NCBI RefSeq assembly: GCF_007752345.1
Contig: NZ_CP036299.1
Span: forward strand, 2,939,501 to 3,003,500
DNA from: Planctopirus ephydatiae
GTDB taxonomy: Bacteria > Planctomycetota > Planctomycetia > Planctomycetales > Planctomycetaceae
Length of the DNA: 64,000 nt
Direction: 5' to 3'
Below, in pieces: positions 28,344 through 36,519 of the stretch. The notes under the pieces are model-generated. The model was not told where the DNA came from, searched no databases, and saw nothing but the letters and a program-made list of their open reading frames with translations. The position numbers were made by a program, and so were the translations under genes. Each line of letters starts with the position of its first letter. The stretch's first letter is position 1.

Positions 28344-28416
28344 GTCCCCGTAGCTCAGCTGGATAGAGCGACGGTTTCCTAAACCGTAGGTCGCGCGTTC
28401 GAATCGCGCCGGGGGC
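28344..28416 (+). tRNA. tRNA-Arg (anticodon CCT)
   Basis: A full cloverleaf is seen: acceptor GTCCCCG with CGGGGGC (one G-U pair), D-arm with AGCTCAGCTGGATAGAGC, anticodon stem ACGGT/ACCGT with loop TTCCTAA and anticodon CCT at 28378-28380, and T-arm GCGCG-TTCGAAT-CGCGC. The discriminator base is A and CCA is not encoded. It reads rare AGG arginine codons. Its 3' end faces an integrase remnant, which makes it a likely integration site. Confidence 0.95.
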
Positions 28417-28494
28417 ATTTTTCATAACTCCTGCCGAATGCTGGACTTAGCATACCTGCCTGTGTCGGGCAGTGCGGCTCAAAACTCTGGAAAG

Positions 28495-28515
28495 AGTGGT
28501 AGTCCTACCACTTTT
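28495..28515 (+). terminator. Possible small terminator hairpin downstream of tRNA-Arg
   Basis: AGTGGTA pairs with TACCACT around a 4-base GTCC loop and is followed by TTT. It lies about 80 bases after the tRNA and before the integrase remnant. Confidence 0.35.
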
Positions 28516-28538
28516 CAAGATGATTGAGGTTCGCACGA

Positions 28539-28932
28539 TGCCCAAGACCCCCGCAGTTCCCCGCTTAACGCTCCACAAATCGTCTGGTCAGGCCCGCTCC
28601 GTTTCCAGGGGCGGGACATGTATCTCGGGCGATATGGAGATCCAAAAACCAATGAGCGTTATGCCCGTCTCATTGCCGAAATTGCTGCTCAGAAGCAGCG
28701 GATTCAGCAAACCGCCCCAGCTTCCTCCGAGTTTGGAAAAACCACAGATCTCACGATCGGTGAACTGATTCTTGCTTACCTGAATTTTGCCGAGAATTAC
28801 TATGGCAAGGATTCCAGAGAACCACTGGGCCTCAAGCTGGCATTGAGATCGGTGAACACGCTTTACGGCAGTGCTTTGGCGAATGATTTCGGACCCAAGT
28901 CGCTCAAAGCCATTCGACAACACATGATTAGT
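28539..28932 (+). pseudogene. Truncated and frameshifted tyrosine-type integrase remnant
   Basis: Two frames together resemble the N-terminal SAM-like domain of planctomycete site-specific integrases. MPKTPAVPRLTLHKSSGQAR in the first frame is continued, after a frameshift near 28595, by RFQGRDMYLGRYGDPKTNE and then DLTIGELILAYLNFAENYY, GLKLALRSVNTLYG, and FGPKSLKAIRQHMI. The similarity stops at about 28932, where the chain runs into unrelated residues and a stop, so the whole catalytic domain (Arg-His-Arg-Tyr) is missing. Its position 3' of a tRNA-Arg, reading away from it, is that of an integrated element. It is not functional as seen. Confidence 0.72.
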
Positions 28933-29148
28933 GTCGAGTACCCACTTGCAATGGGTGCGCCAGAAATGCGAAACTCCTTAAAGCCATTCTGATAAAGAGT
29001 TTTGAGCGTCTTGGCAGAGCGAACAAGTCCAATGTCTGTAGGGTACGTCTCATCGAAGCACTCGCGTGGCCGGGTTTGAATTGGTACCTGAAGAAGCAAG
29101 TAGCACGAATTTCTTGGTACCAAATCGCCTTGCAGCTGGAAACAACTC
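28933..29148. other. Junction region between integrase remnant and palindrome
   Basis: About 215 bases without a supported gene. The minus strand has a fragment of about 45 residues with protein-like composition (ECFDETYPTDIGLVRSAKTL), interrupted and without a family match that I recognise. It may be another gene remnant. Confidence 0.35.
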
Positions 29149-29210
29149 TGTAGGACGGCCTTTCCCGGCCGTCGTGATGGGTGCCGACAGCCGGGAAAGG
29201 CCGTCCTACA
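29149..29210. repeat. Large palindromic repeat element, 21-bp perfect arms (REP/MITE-like)
   Basis: The arm at 29149-29169 (starting TGTAGGACGGCC) is the exact reverse complement of 29190-29210. A further GTCG/CGAC pair inside extends the stem to 25 bp with one mismatch, leaving a 10-base loop (29175-29184). From memory, GTAGGACGGCCTTTCC-type palindromes are dispersed in several planctomycete genomes; I cannot search here. It ends 12 bases before the start of the DUF1549 gene and so would lie in its 5' leader. Confidence 0.82.
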
Positions 29211-29222
29211 CGAAAAGAATTT

Positions 29223-32200
29223 ATGATGCAGAAAATCATTCTTGTCGTTGTTCTGGCATCGGGCAGCCTATTCCTCACCGACACCAGCGTCCGCGCTGAA
29301 GACCTGTTTCGTGATCGCGTTGCTACCATTCTGGGCCGTCGCTGTGTGAGTTGCCATAACTCGATCGATCGCAAGGGCGAACTCTCGTTGCAGTCGCGCG
29401 ACGAGGTGCTCGACAGCGGATTTGTCAAACCCGGGCAGCCTGATGACAGCGAGTTTCTCCAGGTGCTGATCTCGCACAGCGGCCAGAAGCCGACGATGCC
29501 CAAATCGGGCGAACCACTTGAAGCCACCGAAGTCGCAGCAATCACCGACTGGATCAAAGGTGGTGCGGAGTGGCCGGATGGGTTCACAATTGAAGATCCA
29601 GTCGTCGAAGGTTCGGACTGGTGGTCGTCGAAGCCCATGGTGAAGCCGGACATCAACGCGCTGATGGCGGCATCCCATGCAGGCGTCTCGAATCCGATCG
29701 ACGCTTTCATCCTCAAAACGCTCGCTCAGCAGAAGCTCACTCCCTCAAAGCCCGCTGAACCGCGAGACCTGATCCGGAGGCTGTACTTTGATCTCATCGG
29801 ACTGTCCCCGACGCCGGAGGAAGTCGAAACGTTCGTAAAAGAGTCACAACGGGAACCCATTGGCACGAGGCCCTCGGCGTATGAACGGCTCGTCGATCGT
29901 TTGCTGGCATCGGAACATTATGGAGAACGATGGGCGCGGCATTGGCTCGATGTTGTGAAGTATGCAGACACTCACGGTTACGACAAGGATAAGTTGCGCC
30001 CCAACGCCTGGCCGTATCGCGACTACGTCATCAAGTCATTCAACGACGACAAGCCATATTCACGCTTCGTCCAGGAACAATTAGCGGGCGATGTACTGTT
30101 TCCCGGCACTGCGGACGGCATCCTGGGATTGGGCTTCATTGCTGCAGGACCGTGGGACTGGATCGGGCATGCCGAAGTGCCGGAATCCAAAATCGACGGC
30201 AAGGTGGCTCGGCATACGGATCGCGATGAAATGGTCAGCAACACAATGAATACGTTTTGCTCGGTGACGATTCAGTGCTGCCAGTGTCACAACCATAAGT
30301 TTGATCCGTTTACTCAAGCGCACTACTACAACCTGCAGTCGATCTTCGCAGCGGTCGATCGCGCGGAGCGGGCATATGACCTTGACCCGCAGATCGAGCA
30401 GCAGCGGCTTCAACTTGCCAATCAATTGAAGTCAACTCGCGCGGCGCTCACGACGTTAAATGCGGCCATTCAGAACGACGGCGGGCCGGAGTTAGTCGCA
30501 CTCGACAAGCAGATCGCAGAACTGCAACCGAGGGCCACTCCCGCCGCTAAGCAACCCCAGTTCGGCTATCACAGCGGCATCTCTCCGAAACAGGATATTG
30601 AAAAATGGGTGCAGATTGATCTGGGGCGTGAGGTTGACATTTCGAAGATCGTGCTACGGCCTTGTCATGACGAATTCAACGACATTGGCGCGGGCTTCGG
30701 CTTTCCAGCGCGCTTTACGATTTCTGGCGGATTGACGGCCTGCGACACGATACTGCACGATGCCACAGCGAAGGATGTCATGAATCCTCGGCTTGTTCCT
30801 CATGAAGTCGAGCTTACGAATACCAAAGCGAGATTCGTCCGCGTTACGGCCACCAGGCTTGCAACGCGACAGAACGATTTCATTCTCGCGTTGGCCGAAC
30901 TGCAGGTATTCGATCGAACTGGCAACAACGTGGCCTTGCAGTCGGCGGTGACGTCTCTGGATTCGATCGAGGCACCGGAGCGATGGAGAAAGTCGAATCT
31001 CACCGACGGCATCTGGGCAAGCGCAGGTGATGAAGCTGCGATGAAGCAACTGGCAGAAGCTCAACAGCAGCGGCAAGTCATTCTTGAACGGATTACCACC
31101 GCCGAACGAACTGCCCAGCGCGAACGGCTCAGCAAGGAGATCGCGTCGCTGGAAAGCCAGCTCAAAGCTTTGCCCTCAGGCAAGTTGGTCTACGCCGCAG
31201 CAACTCACTTCACGCCGAACGGTTCTTTCAATCCGACAAACGGCAAGCCGCGTGCGATTCACCTGCTTCATCGGGGCAATGTGCAGCAGCCGCTCTCACT
31301 GTCGGTGCCAGGAACCTTACCAATCCAGATGAGTTCGGATTTGTCGGTCTCGGAAGCCGGTCACTTCAACCTGTCACCCAATCACACCGAAGGCGATCGT
31401 CGCGCAGCGCTCGCTCTGTGGATCACTCGACCCGATCATCCGCTGACCTGGCGATCGATCGTCAATCGCATCTGGCAGCATCATTTCGGTCGCGGATTGG
31501 TGGATACGCCCAACGATTTTGGACGCATGGGGAAGCTGCCGACGCATCCCGAGTTGCTCGATTGGCTGGCGGTGGAGTTTCGAGACAACGGTCAATCATT
31601 CAAGAAGCTGCATCGTTTGATCGTGACCAGTACGACGTACCAGCAATCCTCAGCAGACGACGCATCCAACAGCACGATCGATTCCGACAACCACTTCCTC
31701 TGGCGCATGAACCGCCGCCGACTCGAAGCCGAAGAAATCCGCGACACGATGCTCGCCGTCAGCGGCAAGCTCAACACGAAAATGGGCGGACCTGGCTACT
31801 ACCTGTTCGCGCTCGAACGGCCCGAACACTCACCGCATTACGAATACCAAAAGTTCGATCCGGACGACCCAGCCTCGCACCGCCGTGCGATTTATCGCTT
31901 CATCGTCCGTTCGCAGCCCGACCCATACATGACGACGCTCGACTGCGCAGACTCATCCCAGAGCACGCCCCATCGCAACGAAACGCTGACGTCGCTACAG
32001 GCACTCTCGCTGCTCAACAACGGCTTTTCGCTGACGATGTCGAAACACTTCGCGAGCAGACTCTCGACCGAAGCATCATCGCAGCCTGAACAAGTTACTC
32101 GCGCCTTTCAACTCATCTCAGGCCGATCACCAACGCAAAGCGAACTCTCCGAATTGACCGCCTATGCTGACAAGCACGGCATGGCCAACCTGTGCCGAGT

Positions 32201-32237
32201 CCTCTTCAACCTCAGCGAGTTCGTCTATATTGACTGA
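29223..32237 (+). CDS. Planctomycete cytochrome protein: PSCyt1 + DUF1549 + F5/8-like + DUF1553
   Basis: About 1004 residues from the ATG at 29223; the adjacent ATG at 29226 is equally possible. A signal peptide (IILVVVLASGSLFLTDTSVRA) is followed by a cytochrome domain with heme site CVSCH and MPKSGEPL as possible distal ligand region. DUF1549 follows (NPIDAFILKTL..., YGERWARHWLDVVKYADTHG, and a second CCQCHNHKFDPF site). A middle domain with discoidin/F5-8 character (WVQIDLGREVDISKIVLRP, ALAELQVFDRTG) and a helical stretch lead to DUF1553 with HHFGRGLVDTPNDFGRMG and LDCADSSQSTPHRNETLTSLQAL. The function of the family is unknown; it is exported and heme-bearing. The DUF1501 gene follows after 32 bases. 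Confidence 0.93.
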   Translation: MMQKIILVVVLASGSLFLTDTSVRAEDLFRDRVATILGRRCVSCHNSIDRKGELSLQSRDEVLDSGFVKPGQPDDSEFLQVLISHSGQKPTMPKSGEPLEATEVAAITDWIKGGAEWPDGFTIEDPVVEGSDWWSSKPMVKPDINALMAASHAGVSNPIDAFILKTLAQQKLTPSKPAEPRDLIRRLYFDLIGLSPTPEEVETFVKESQREPIGTRPSAYERLVDRLLASEHYGERWARHWLDVVKYADTHGYDKDKLRPNAWPYRDYVIKSFNDDKPYSRFVQEQLAGDVLFPGTADGILGLGFIAAGPWDWIGHAEVPESKIDGKVARHTDRDEMVSNTMNTFCSVTIQCCQCHNHKFDPFTQAHYYNLQSIFAAVDRAERAYDLDPQIEQQRLQLANQLKSTRAALTTLNAAIQNDGGPELVALDKQIAELQPRATPAAKQPQFGYHSGISPKQDIEKWVQIDLGREVDISKIVLRPCHDEFNDIGAGFGFPARFTISGGLTACDTILHDATAKDVMNPRLVPHEVELTNTKARFVRVTATRLATRQNDFILALAELQVFDRTGNNVALQSAVTSLDSIEAPERWRKSNLTDGIWASAGDEAAMKQLAEAQQQRQVILERITTAERTAQRERLSKEIASLESQLKALPSGKLVYAAATHFTPNGSFNPTNGKPRAIHLLHRGNVQQPLSLSVPGTLPIQMSSDLSVSEAGHFNLSPNHTEGDRRAALALWITRPDHPLTWRSIVNRIWQHHFGRGLVDTPNDFGRMGKLPTHPELLDWLAVEFRDNGQSFKKLHRLIVTSTTYQQSSADDASNSTIDSDNHFLWRMNRRRLEAEEIRDTMLAVSGKLNTKMGGPGYYLFALERPEHSPHYEYQKFDPDDPASHRRAIYRFIVRSQPDPYMTTLDCADSSQSTPHRNETLTSLQALSLLNNGFSLTMSKHFASRLSTEASSQPEQVTRAFQLISGRSPTQSELSELTAYADKHGMANLCRVLFNLSEFVYID

Positions 32238-32269
32238 CTCTTGTCCGTTCTGCATTGAAGGAAGTTACT

Positions 32270-33742
32270 ATGATCCATCGACGTGATTTTCTCTCGCAGT
32301 CGGCACATGGATTTGGTGCATTGGCACTCGCTTCCCTGTTACAGACGGATGGACTGACTGCAGCCGCAGCAGGTGCAAGCGATGTTGGTGCAGGCGGCAT
32401 ACTGAAGACCCTGCATCGTCCGGCGAAGGCCAAGCGAATCGTGCAACTGTTCATGTCCGGTGCTGCATCGCATCTGGACCTGTGGGATCACAAGCCGGCG
32501 CTCGACAAACACCATGGCGAAGCGTCTGACTTTGGTGAGCATGTCGAAGCGTTTCAGAATGGGCTTGGCCCGTGGATGAAGTCGCCGTTCAAGTTCAAAG
32601 CCTATGGTCAAAGCGGCAAGATGCTCAGCGATGTTGTCGCGCCGCTTGGTGAAGTCGTCGATGAGATGGCGTTTATTCATAACGTCGTCGGCAAGACCGG
32701 CGTGCATTCTCAGGCAACATTTCTACAGGCGACCGGTTTTCAGAATCCAGGCTTTCCTGGCATGGGAGCGTGGATCAGCTACGGCCTAGGTTCGATGAAC
32801 GACAACCTGCCAACGTTCGTGGTGCTGCCGGATCATCGAGGCTATCCGTCGAACGGCCCAAAGAACTGGTCGTCGGCGTTTCTGCCGGCGAGTACTCAAG
32901 GGACCACAATATTTCCGCAGCGCGACATTCCCATCGAAGACCTGTTGCCGAAGTCTGACTTCGTCACTGCGGAAAGTGATCGTGATGGACTTGGACTGCT
33001 GAACCGACTGAATCGCGGCTTTGAACAGCAGCGCCCCGGCGATTCGCGACTGGATGCGCGCATTAAGACGTATGAGCTTGCCGCCAGGATGCAACTTAGT
33101 GCGCCGGAAGCTCTCGATCTCAGTCAGGAACCCGACCACATTCTGAAAATGTATGGTCTGGAAACAGCGGGCAAGACCTATGGCAGCGAGATCAATGTTC
33201 CCGAAGAGGCCGAGTACTTTGGTCGCAAATGTTTAATCGCTCGGCGGTTGCTGGAACGAGGCGTGCGGTTCGTGCAAATCTGGTCGGGCAACGACAACAG
33301 TTTTCCGCGCCGCAACTGGGACAGTCATGAAGACCTCCAGCGCGATCACGGCCCGTTGGCCAGCGGCATGGCGATCGGTGCGGCCGCGCTCATCAAGGAT
33401 CTCAAACAGATCGGCCTGCTCGAGGACACCATCGTACTGTGGACGACCGAGTTCGGACGCATGCCATCGACTCAAGGCAGCAAAGGTCGCGACCACAATC
33501 CGTATGTCTTCAGCAACTGGCTGTGCGGCGGCGGCATCAAGCCCGGCGTCACCTACGGCCCGTCTGACGAATGGGGCTACAAGCCATTGGATCGAGACAA
33601 CCCGACTCAGGTCTATGATATCCACGCCACGATGCTGCACCTGATGGGCATCGACCACACCAGGCTCACGTTCCGCAGCAACGGCATCGACCGCCGCCTG
33701 ACCGATGTGCATGGCCACGTGCTCACCGACATTCTAGCGTGA
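32270..33742 (+). CDS. DUF1501 family TAT-exported protein
   Basis: 490 residues from the ATG at 32270; a TTG five codons earlier is in frame but less likely. The N-terminus MIHRRDFLSQSAHGFGALALASLL is a twin-arginine signal (RRDFL), so the protein should be exported folded. DUF1501 proteins belong to the alkaline phosphatase/sulfatase-like superfamily; seen are QLFMSGAASHLDLWDHK, FIHNVVGKTGVHSQATF, WSGNDNSFPRRNWDSHED, TTEFGRMPSTQGSKGRDHNP and GIDHTRLTFRSNGIDRRLTDVHG. It is the standard partner of a DUF1549/DUF1553 cytochrome, here 32 bases upstream. The enzyme activity of the family is not established. Confidence 0.93.
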   Translation: MIHRRDFLSQSAHGFGALALASLLQTDGLTAAAAGASDVGAGGILKTLHRPAKAKRIVQLFMSGAASHLDLWDHKPALDKHHGEASDFGEHVEAFQNGLGPWMKSPFKFKAYGQSGKMLSDVVAPLGEVVDEMAFIHNVVGKTGVHSQATFLQATGFQNPGFPGMGAWISYGLGSMNDNLPTFVVLPDHRGYPSNGPKNWSSAFLPASTQGTTIFPQRDIPIEDLLPKSDFVTAESDRDGLGLLNRLNRGFEQQRPGDSRLDARIKTYELAARMQLSAPEALDLSQEPDHILKMYGLETAGKTYGSEINVPEEAEYFGRKCLIARRLLERGVRFVQIWSGNDNSFPRRNWDSHEDLQRDHGPLASGMAIGAAALIKDLKQIGLLEDTIVLWTTEFGRMPSTQGSKGRDHNPYVFSNWLCGGGIKPGVTYGPSDEWGYKPLDRDNPTQVYDIHATMLHLMGIDHTRLTFRSNGIDRRLTDVHGHVLTDILA

Positions 33743-34124
33743 ATCTGGTCGCCTCCGCGAACTCATCCACCTCATCGCTGTCAGCGATCTGCTTCCTCAC
33801 CCCTAAAACTGGATTCTGTTCCCTTTGAAACCCACCAACATCATCATCAGTGCACTGCTGTTAACCCGCTGGTAAAGGTGGCACTGCGGGCCATACAGCA
33901 CGGCGCTGAGACTTCCTCACTTGTGACTGAAGGCGTGCAGATAGATTTTGCTGGGAACGAATGTGCCGCAAACGCAGTTATCGGTGACGGAAGCAGCGGT
34001 GCTTGAAATGTCGTGGTGGCAGACCAGGTTTCTATTTTATGATTGGAAATTACCGGGGCACCTCGATCATTTTGTGTGGGGCCGGGATGCGGAGAAATGC
34101 AGCAAATCAAAGGGAGCAGAGGGG
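33743..34124. other. Intergenic stretch, no supported gene
   Basis: About 380 bases after the DUF1501 gene. A short in-frame run (TEGVQIDFAGNECAANAVIG, near 33915-33985) is protein-like but has neither start nor recognised family and ends at a stop. It may be decayed coding sequence. Confidence 0.35.
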
Positions 34125-34205
34125 ATGCTAAGAGCACTTCGAGTAGATGAAGCGGGAGGGTTGTATCATGCACTCAACCAGGGCAGTATGGCGTTTTTTG
34201 AGTGA
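34125..34205 (+). pseudogene. N-terminal remnant of a REP-associated (Y1) transposase
   Basis: A 26-residue frame reading MLRALRVDEAGGLYHALNQG then MAFFE and stop. The first 20 residues match the start of Y1/REP-associated tyrosine transposases, which usually read MAR..R.D.AG.LYHA..RG. The invariant Arg after ALN is Gln here, and the HUH and catalytic Tyr parts are missing. It is a decayed fragment, of interest because such transposases mobilise palindromic REP elements, which also occur in this region. Confidence 0.6.
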
Positions 34206-34730
34206 ATTCATGAATTTGGTCACCCAGACGTTCATAGCCACGACTAGGTTAATCTTCACCAAAAGAGTCCTGACCTCTTAAATGCCCCGATGAATGCTTC
34301 AGCGCAAACATTCATCATCTGCCGACGGCCCCATTGCCCACCTGCGGAGCGGCACGGTGGCAGTCACCCGACTCATGGCGTTCGTGCTTCGAATCCACAA
34401 ATTCACCATTGGCTGGTGAAGAGAGCGACTAACTTCGAACTGGCTTAAACTGGGCACATCACCCGCACCCCTGTCACTGAATTTACGAACCTGTTGATAC
34501 TCACTCAATATGTTGAAGAGAAGTTCCTGTTCCTGTTCGGGTCACGGGGACAGAGATCCGAGCCATCAGCTACAGCACCAGTCGATACCCTTGTTCCGAA
34601 ATGAGGGAAGCAGCAAAGTTTATGGAGTGAGGTCCGTCAATAAGCCACACTTGATGCGTTGTCGGCCGCCAGGCGGACAAGGGCTAGTAGGTCATGGGCG
34701 GCGGCAATCGCCTTTGTCATAGATTAAGAT
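34206..34730. other. Intergenic stretch, probably decayed sequence
   Basis: About 525 bases between the transposase remnant and the end of the toroid cytochrome gene. A small inverted repeat ATGAATG/CATTCAT lies near 34290-34315. Frames of up to 70 codons exist on both strands but show no family features. Confidence 0.35.
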
Positions 34731-35921
34731 CTACTTGGGCGAACCGTCCTTCGATGTGTCAATGAGCGGTTTGGTCTTTTCAGTGGACTGAAGGGAAGTC
34801 ATCGGTACAAGGGCTGGGTCGCCGCATAGGGCGAAAGCTCGCAGGGCGTGTGCGGTGGCGATGTAGGTTGAGAAGTGTGCTGTCGGTCTGTAAAGCGACT
34901 TCATCCACCAGCGACCGCTGACACGTTGTTCGGCCTTCAACCAGTTGAGTCCGCGTTGGATTGCCGGGTCGGTGGCCGGGACATTGTTTTCTCGCAACAG
35001 GATGATGGCGAATGCCGTAAGGTAGGCATCGCTCGTTGGGTGATCGGCGTCCGGCTCGGCCAGCAGCATTGCGATGTTGTCGGGGCGGATTTGATCCCCC
35101 CAGTTTTCGACGGCACTTAGATCGCGGGTGGACCAGCCGCCATCGGGATGTTGCTTTCCCCGCAACATGGTGATGGCGGCGTCTCGGGTGGCCTGCGGAA
35201 CTAACTCCGGCATGATGGTGGCGAGCTGTAACTGCAGAACGCGTTCATAGTCGTTGCGGGGCCGGTGGGCGGCCAGGGCGGCTTGCAATCGCGCGACTCT
35301 CTCCGCCAATTCGGGATCTGTCAAACCGGCAAGCCAGCCGGGTGCTGCGGCGAGCGCGCGTGCGGCTTGTACGGTCAGTTCGAACTCCGTGGTCGTGTAA
35401 GGTATTTCTACCTTGGAGACGGTGTCGAAAAGTCCGTCCTCTGGCAGACGCCGAAGCATGTGCCGCAGCGCACGGTCGGTCGGCTCAGACACTGTCTCGG
35501 CGACGTGCTCGTCCCATTTTGCCAGTCCCAACGCGCGCCACACGAGAAAACCATGCGGCTCAGCGGCAGTGGGATCAACGGGAACCTCTGCGATGAACGA
35601 TGCCCGCACCTCCTGGAGGGGCGGGCCGAAGAACTGCGTAAGGGCCGGACGCTCGGCGAGATAAACACCCGTGGTGTGGCAGGCCATGCAGGACCGCTCT
35701 CGCGTCCAGGCCAGAGCACCCTCATCGAGATAGCGTGCCGCCAAGCGGAGCGAGTCCGCGCCGAACGACTCCACCCGCGGCTCGTTGGCGGTAGCCGCAG
35801 GGATCGCAATGTCGCCGGAGCGGTACTGAAATCGTACGACAGCCTTTGACGGCTCAGCTGCAGGACAGACCAGTGACAGGCCAACAAGCAAAAGGGCGAT
35901 GATTCTCAGGGTAGGCTTCAT
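34731..35921 (-). CDS. Secreted single-heme protein with terpenoid-cyclase-like toroid repeats
   Basis: 396 residues. A signal peptide (IIALLLVGLSLVCPAA) is followed near residue 80 by one CMACH heme site. The rest consists of helical repeats like those of prenyltransferase/squalene-hopene cyclase toroids: HGFLVWRALGLAKWDEH, QHPDGGWSTRDLSAVENWGD, TSDAYLTAFAIILL, AIQRGLNWLKAEQRVSGRWW and FSTYIATAHALRAFALCG. The QDGGW-type motif is seen as HPDGGW. The DxDD cyclase acid motif is not seen, so it is unlikely to cyclise terpenes and may use the toroid as a binding scaffold. It faces the DUF1501 gene tail to tail across about 1 kb of apparently decayed sequence. Confidence 0.82.
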   Translation of the reverse strand: MKPTLRIIALLLVGLSLVCPAAEPSKAVVRFQYRSGDIAIPAATANEPRVESFGADSLRLAARYLDEGALAWTRERSCMACHTTGVYLAERPALTQFFGPPLQEVRASFIAEVPVDPTAAEPHGFLVWRALGLAKWDEHVAETVSEPTDRALRHMLRRLPEDGLFDTVSKVEIPYTTTEFELTVQAARALAAAPGWLAGLTDPELAERVARLQAALAAHRPRNDYERVLQLQLATIMPELVPQATRDAAITMLRGKQHPDGGWSTRDLSAVENWGDQIRPDNIAMLLAEPDADHPTSDAYLTAFAIILLRENNVPATDPAIQRGLNWLKAEQRVSGRWWMKSLYRPTAHFSTYIATAHALRAFALCGDPALVPMTSLQSTEKTKPLIDTSKDGSPK

Positions 35922-36407
35922 GACGGATTGCGGTCCTTGTTTACGCCATGGTTTGAGGGTGTTCTCCCGACAAACCCCTCGGAGTGTCTCGGAACTGAGA
36001 AAGTGAGGAATCGTCGCGATGCGAGCAGGATTCTCATGACTGATGTTCCTCGGCTAATGAGCTTCTGCCTTCCACCTTCCGCCCCCTCGGCCAACTTTCC
36101 ATCCAGGCCAACGATCCGTTCTCATCGCGTGGCTCCTCCTCGCAGACAAGTATAAAAAAAAGTCGCAGTGTTGAGCGAGGCGAATCTTCGAGTCGCCTCG
36201 TTGCCGTTGATGATGTTGTGGCCACAACTCTTTCCGCCTGTGAAGAACTTGTCGCCTGTTGTACAGTGGCGGTCGAAGGGCTGTCGACGCCATTCGGGGC
36301 CTTTCTGATCACCGCAGATGAGTTAGACGGGAATGCAGATATCACTCCAGCTGTTGTGCCGAAGTTCGTTCTGCGCTATGGCTCATCGGCTGTAAGGGTT
36401 GGAATCG
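35922..36407. other. Intergenic stretch, no supported gene
   Basis: About 490 bases upstream of the toroid gene and downstream of the LRR-like gene. Short frames exist without family features. A run of eight A's lies near 36151-36160. The promoter of the toroid gene should be near 35930-36050. Confidence 0.4.
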
Positions 36408-36515
36408 TCATTGTTGCTTCAGTTCCTCCTGTAGCGACTCGAGGAAGGGACGCACTCCGCTTTCGAAATCCGGTACGACTCCAAAGACCCGAGAGAATCG
36501 CGTTGTAAGTATCAT
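36408..36515 (-). CDS. Possible 35-residue protein or gene remnant
   Basis: An ATG four bases after the stop of the LRR-like gene opens a 35-codon frame reading MILTTRFSRVFGVVPDFESG, then VRPFLESLQEELKQQ and stop. The composition is protein-like, with a helical, charged C-terminus, and the position suggests translational coupling. I recognise no family. It could equally be the C-terminal remnant of a larger gene. Confidence 0.3.
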   Translation of the reverse strand: MILTTRFSRVFGVVPDFESGVRPFLESLQEELKQQ

Positions 36516-36519
36516 CCGC

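Noticed and set aside
28863-29123. Minus strand frame with protein-like composition near the integrase remnant
   Set aside because: It overlaps the integrase remnant antisense at one end, has no recognised family and no start signal; noted only as possible decayed sequence.
33847-34173. Minus strand frame of 108 codons over the transposase remnant
   Set aside because: No family features; the + strand fragment there matches a known transposase start.
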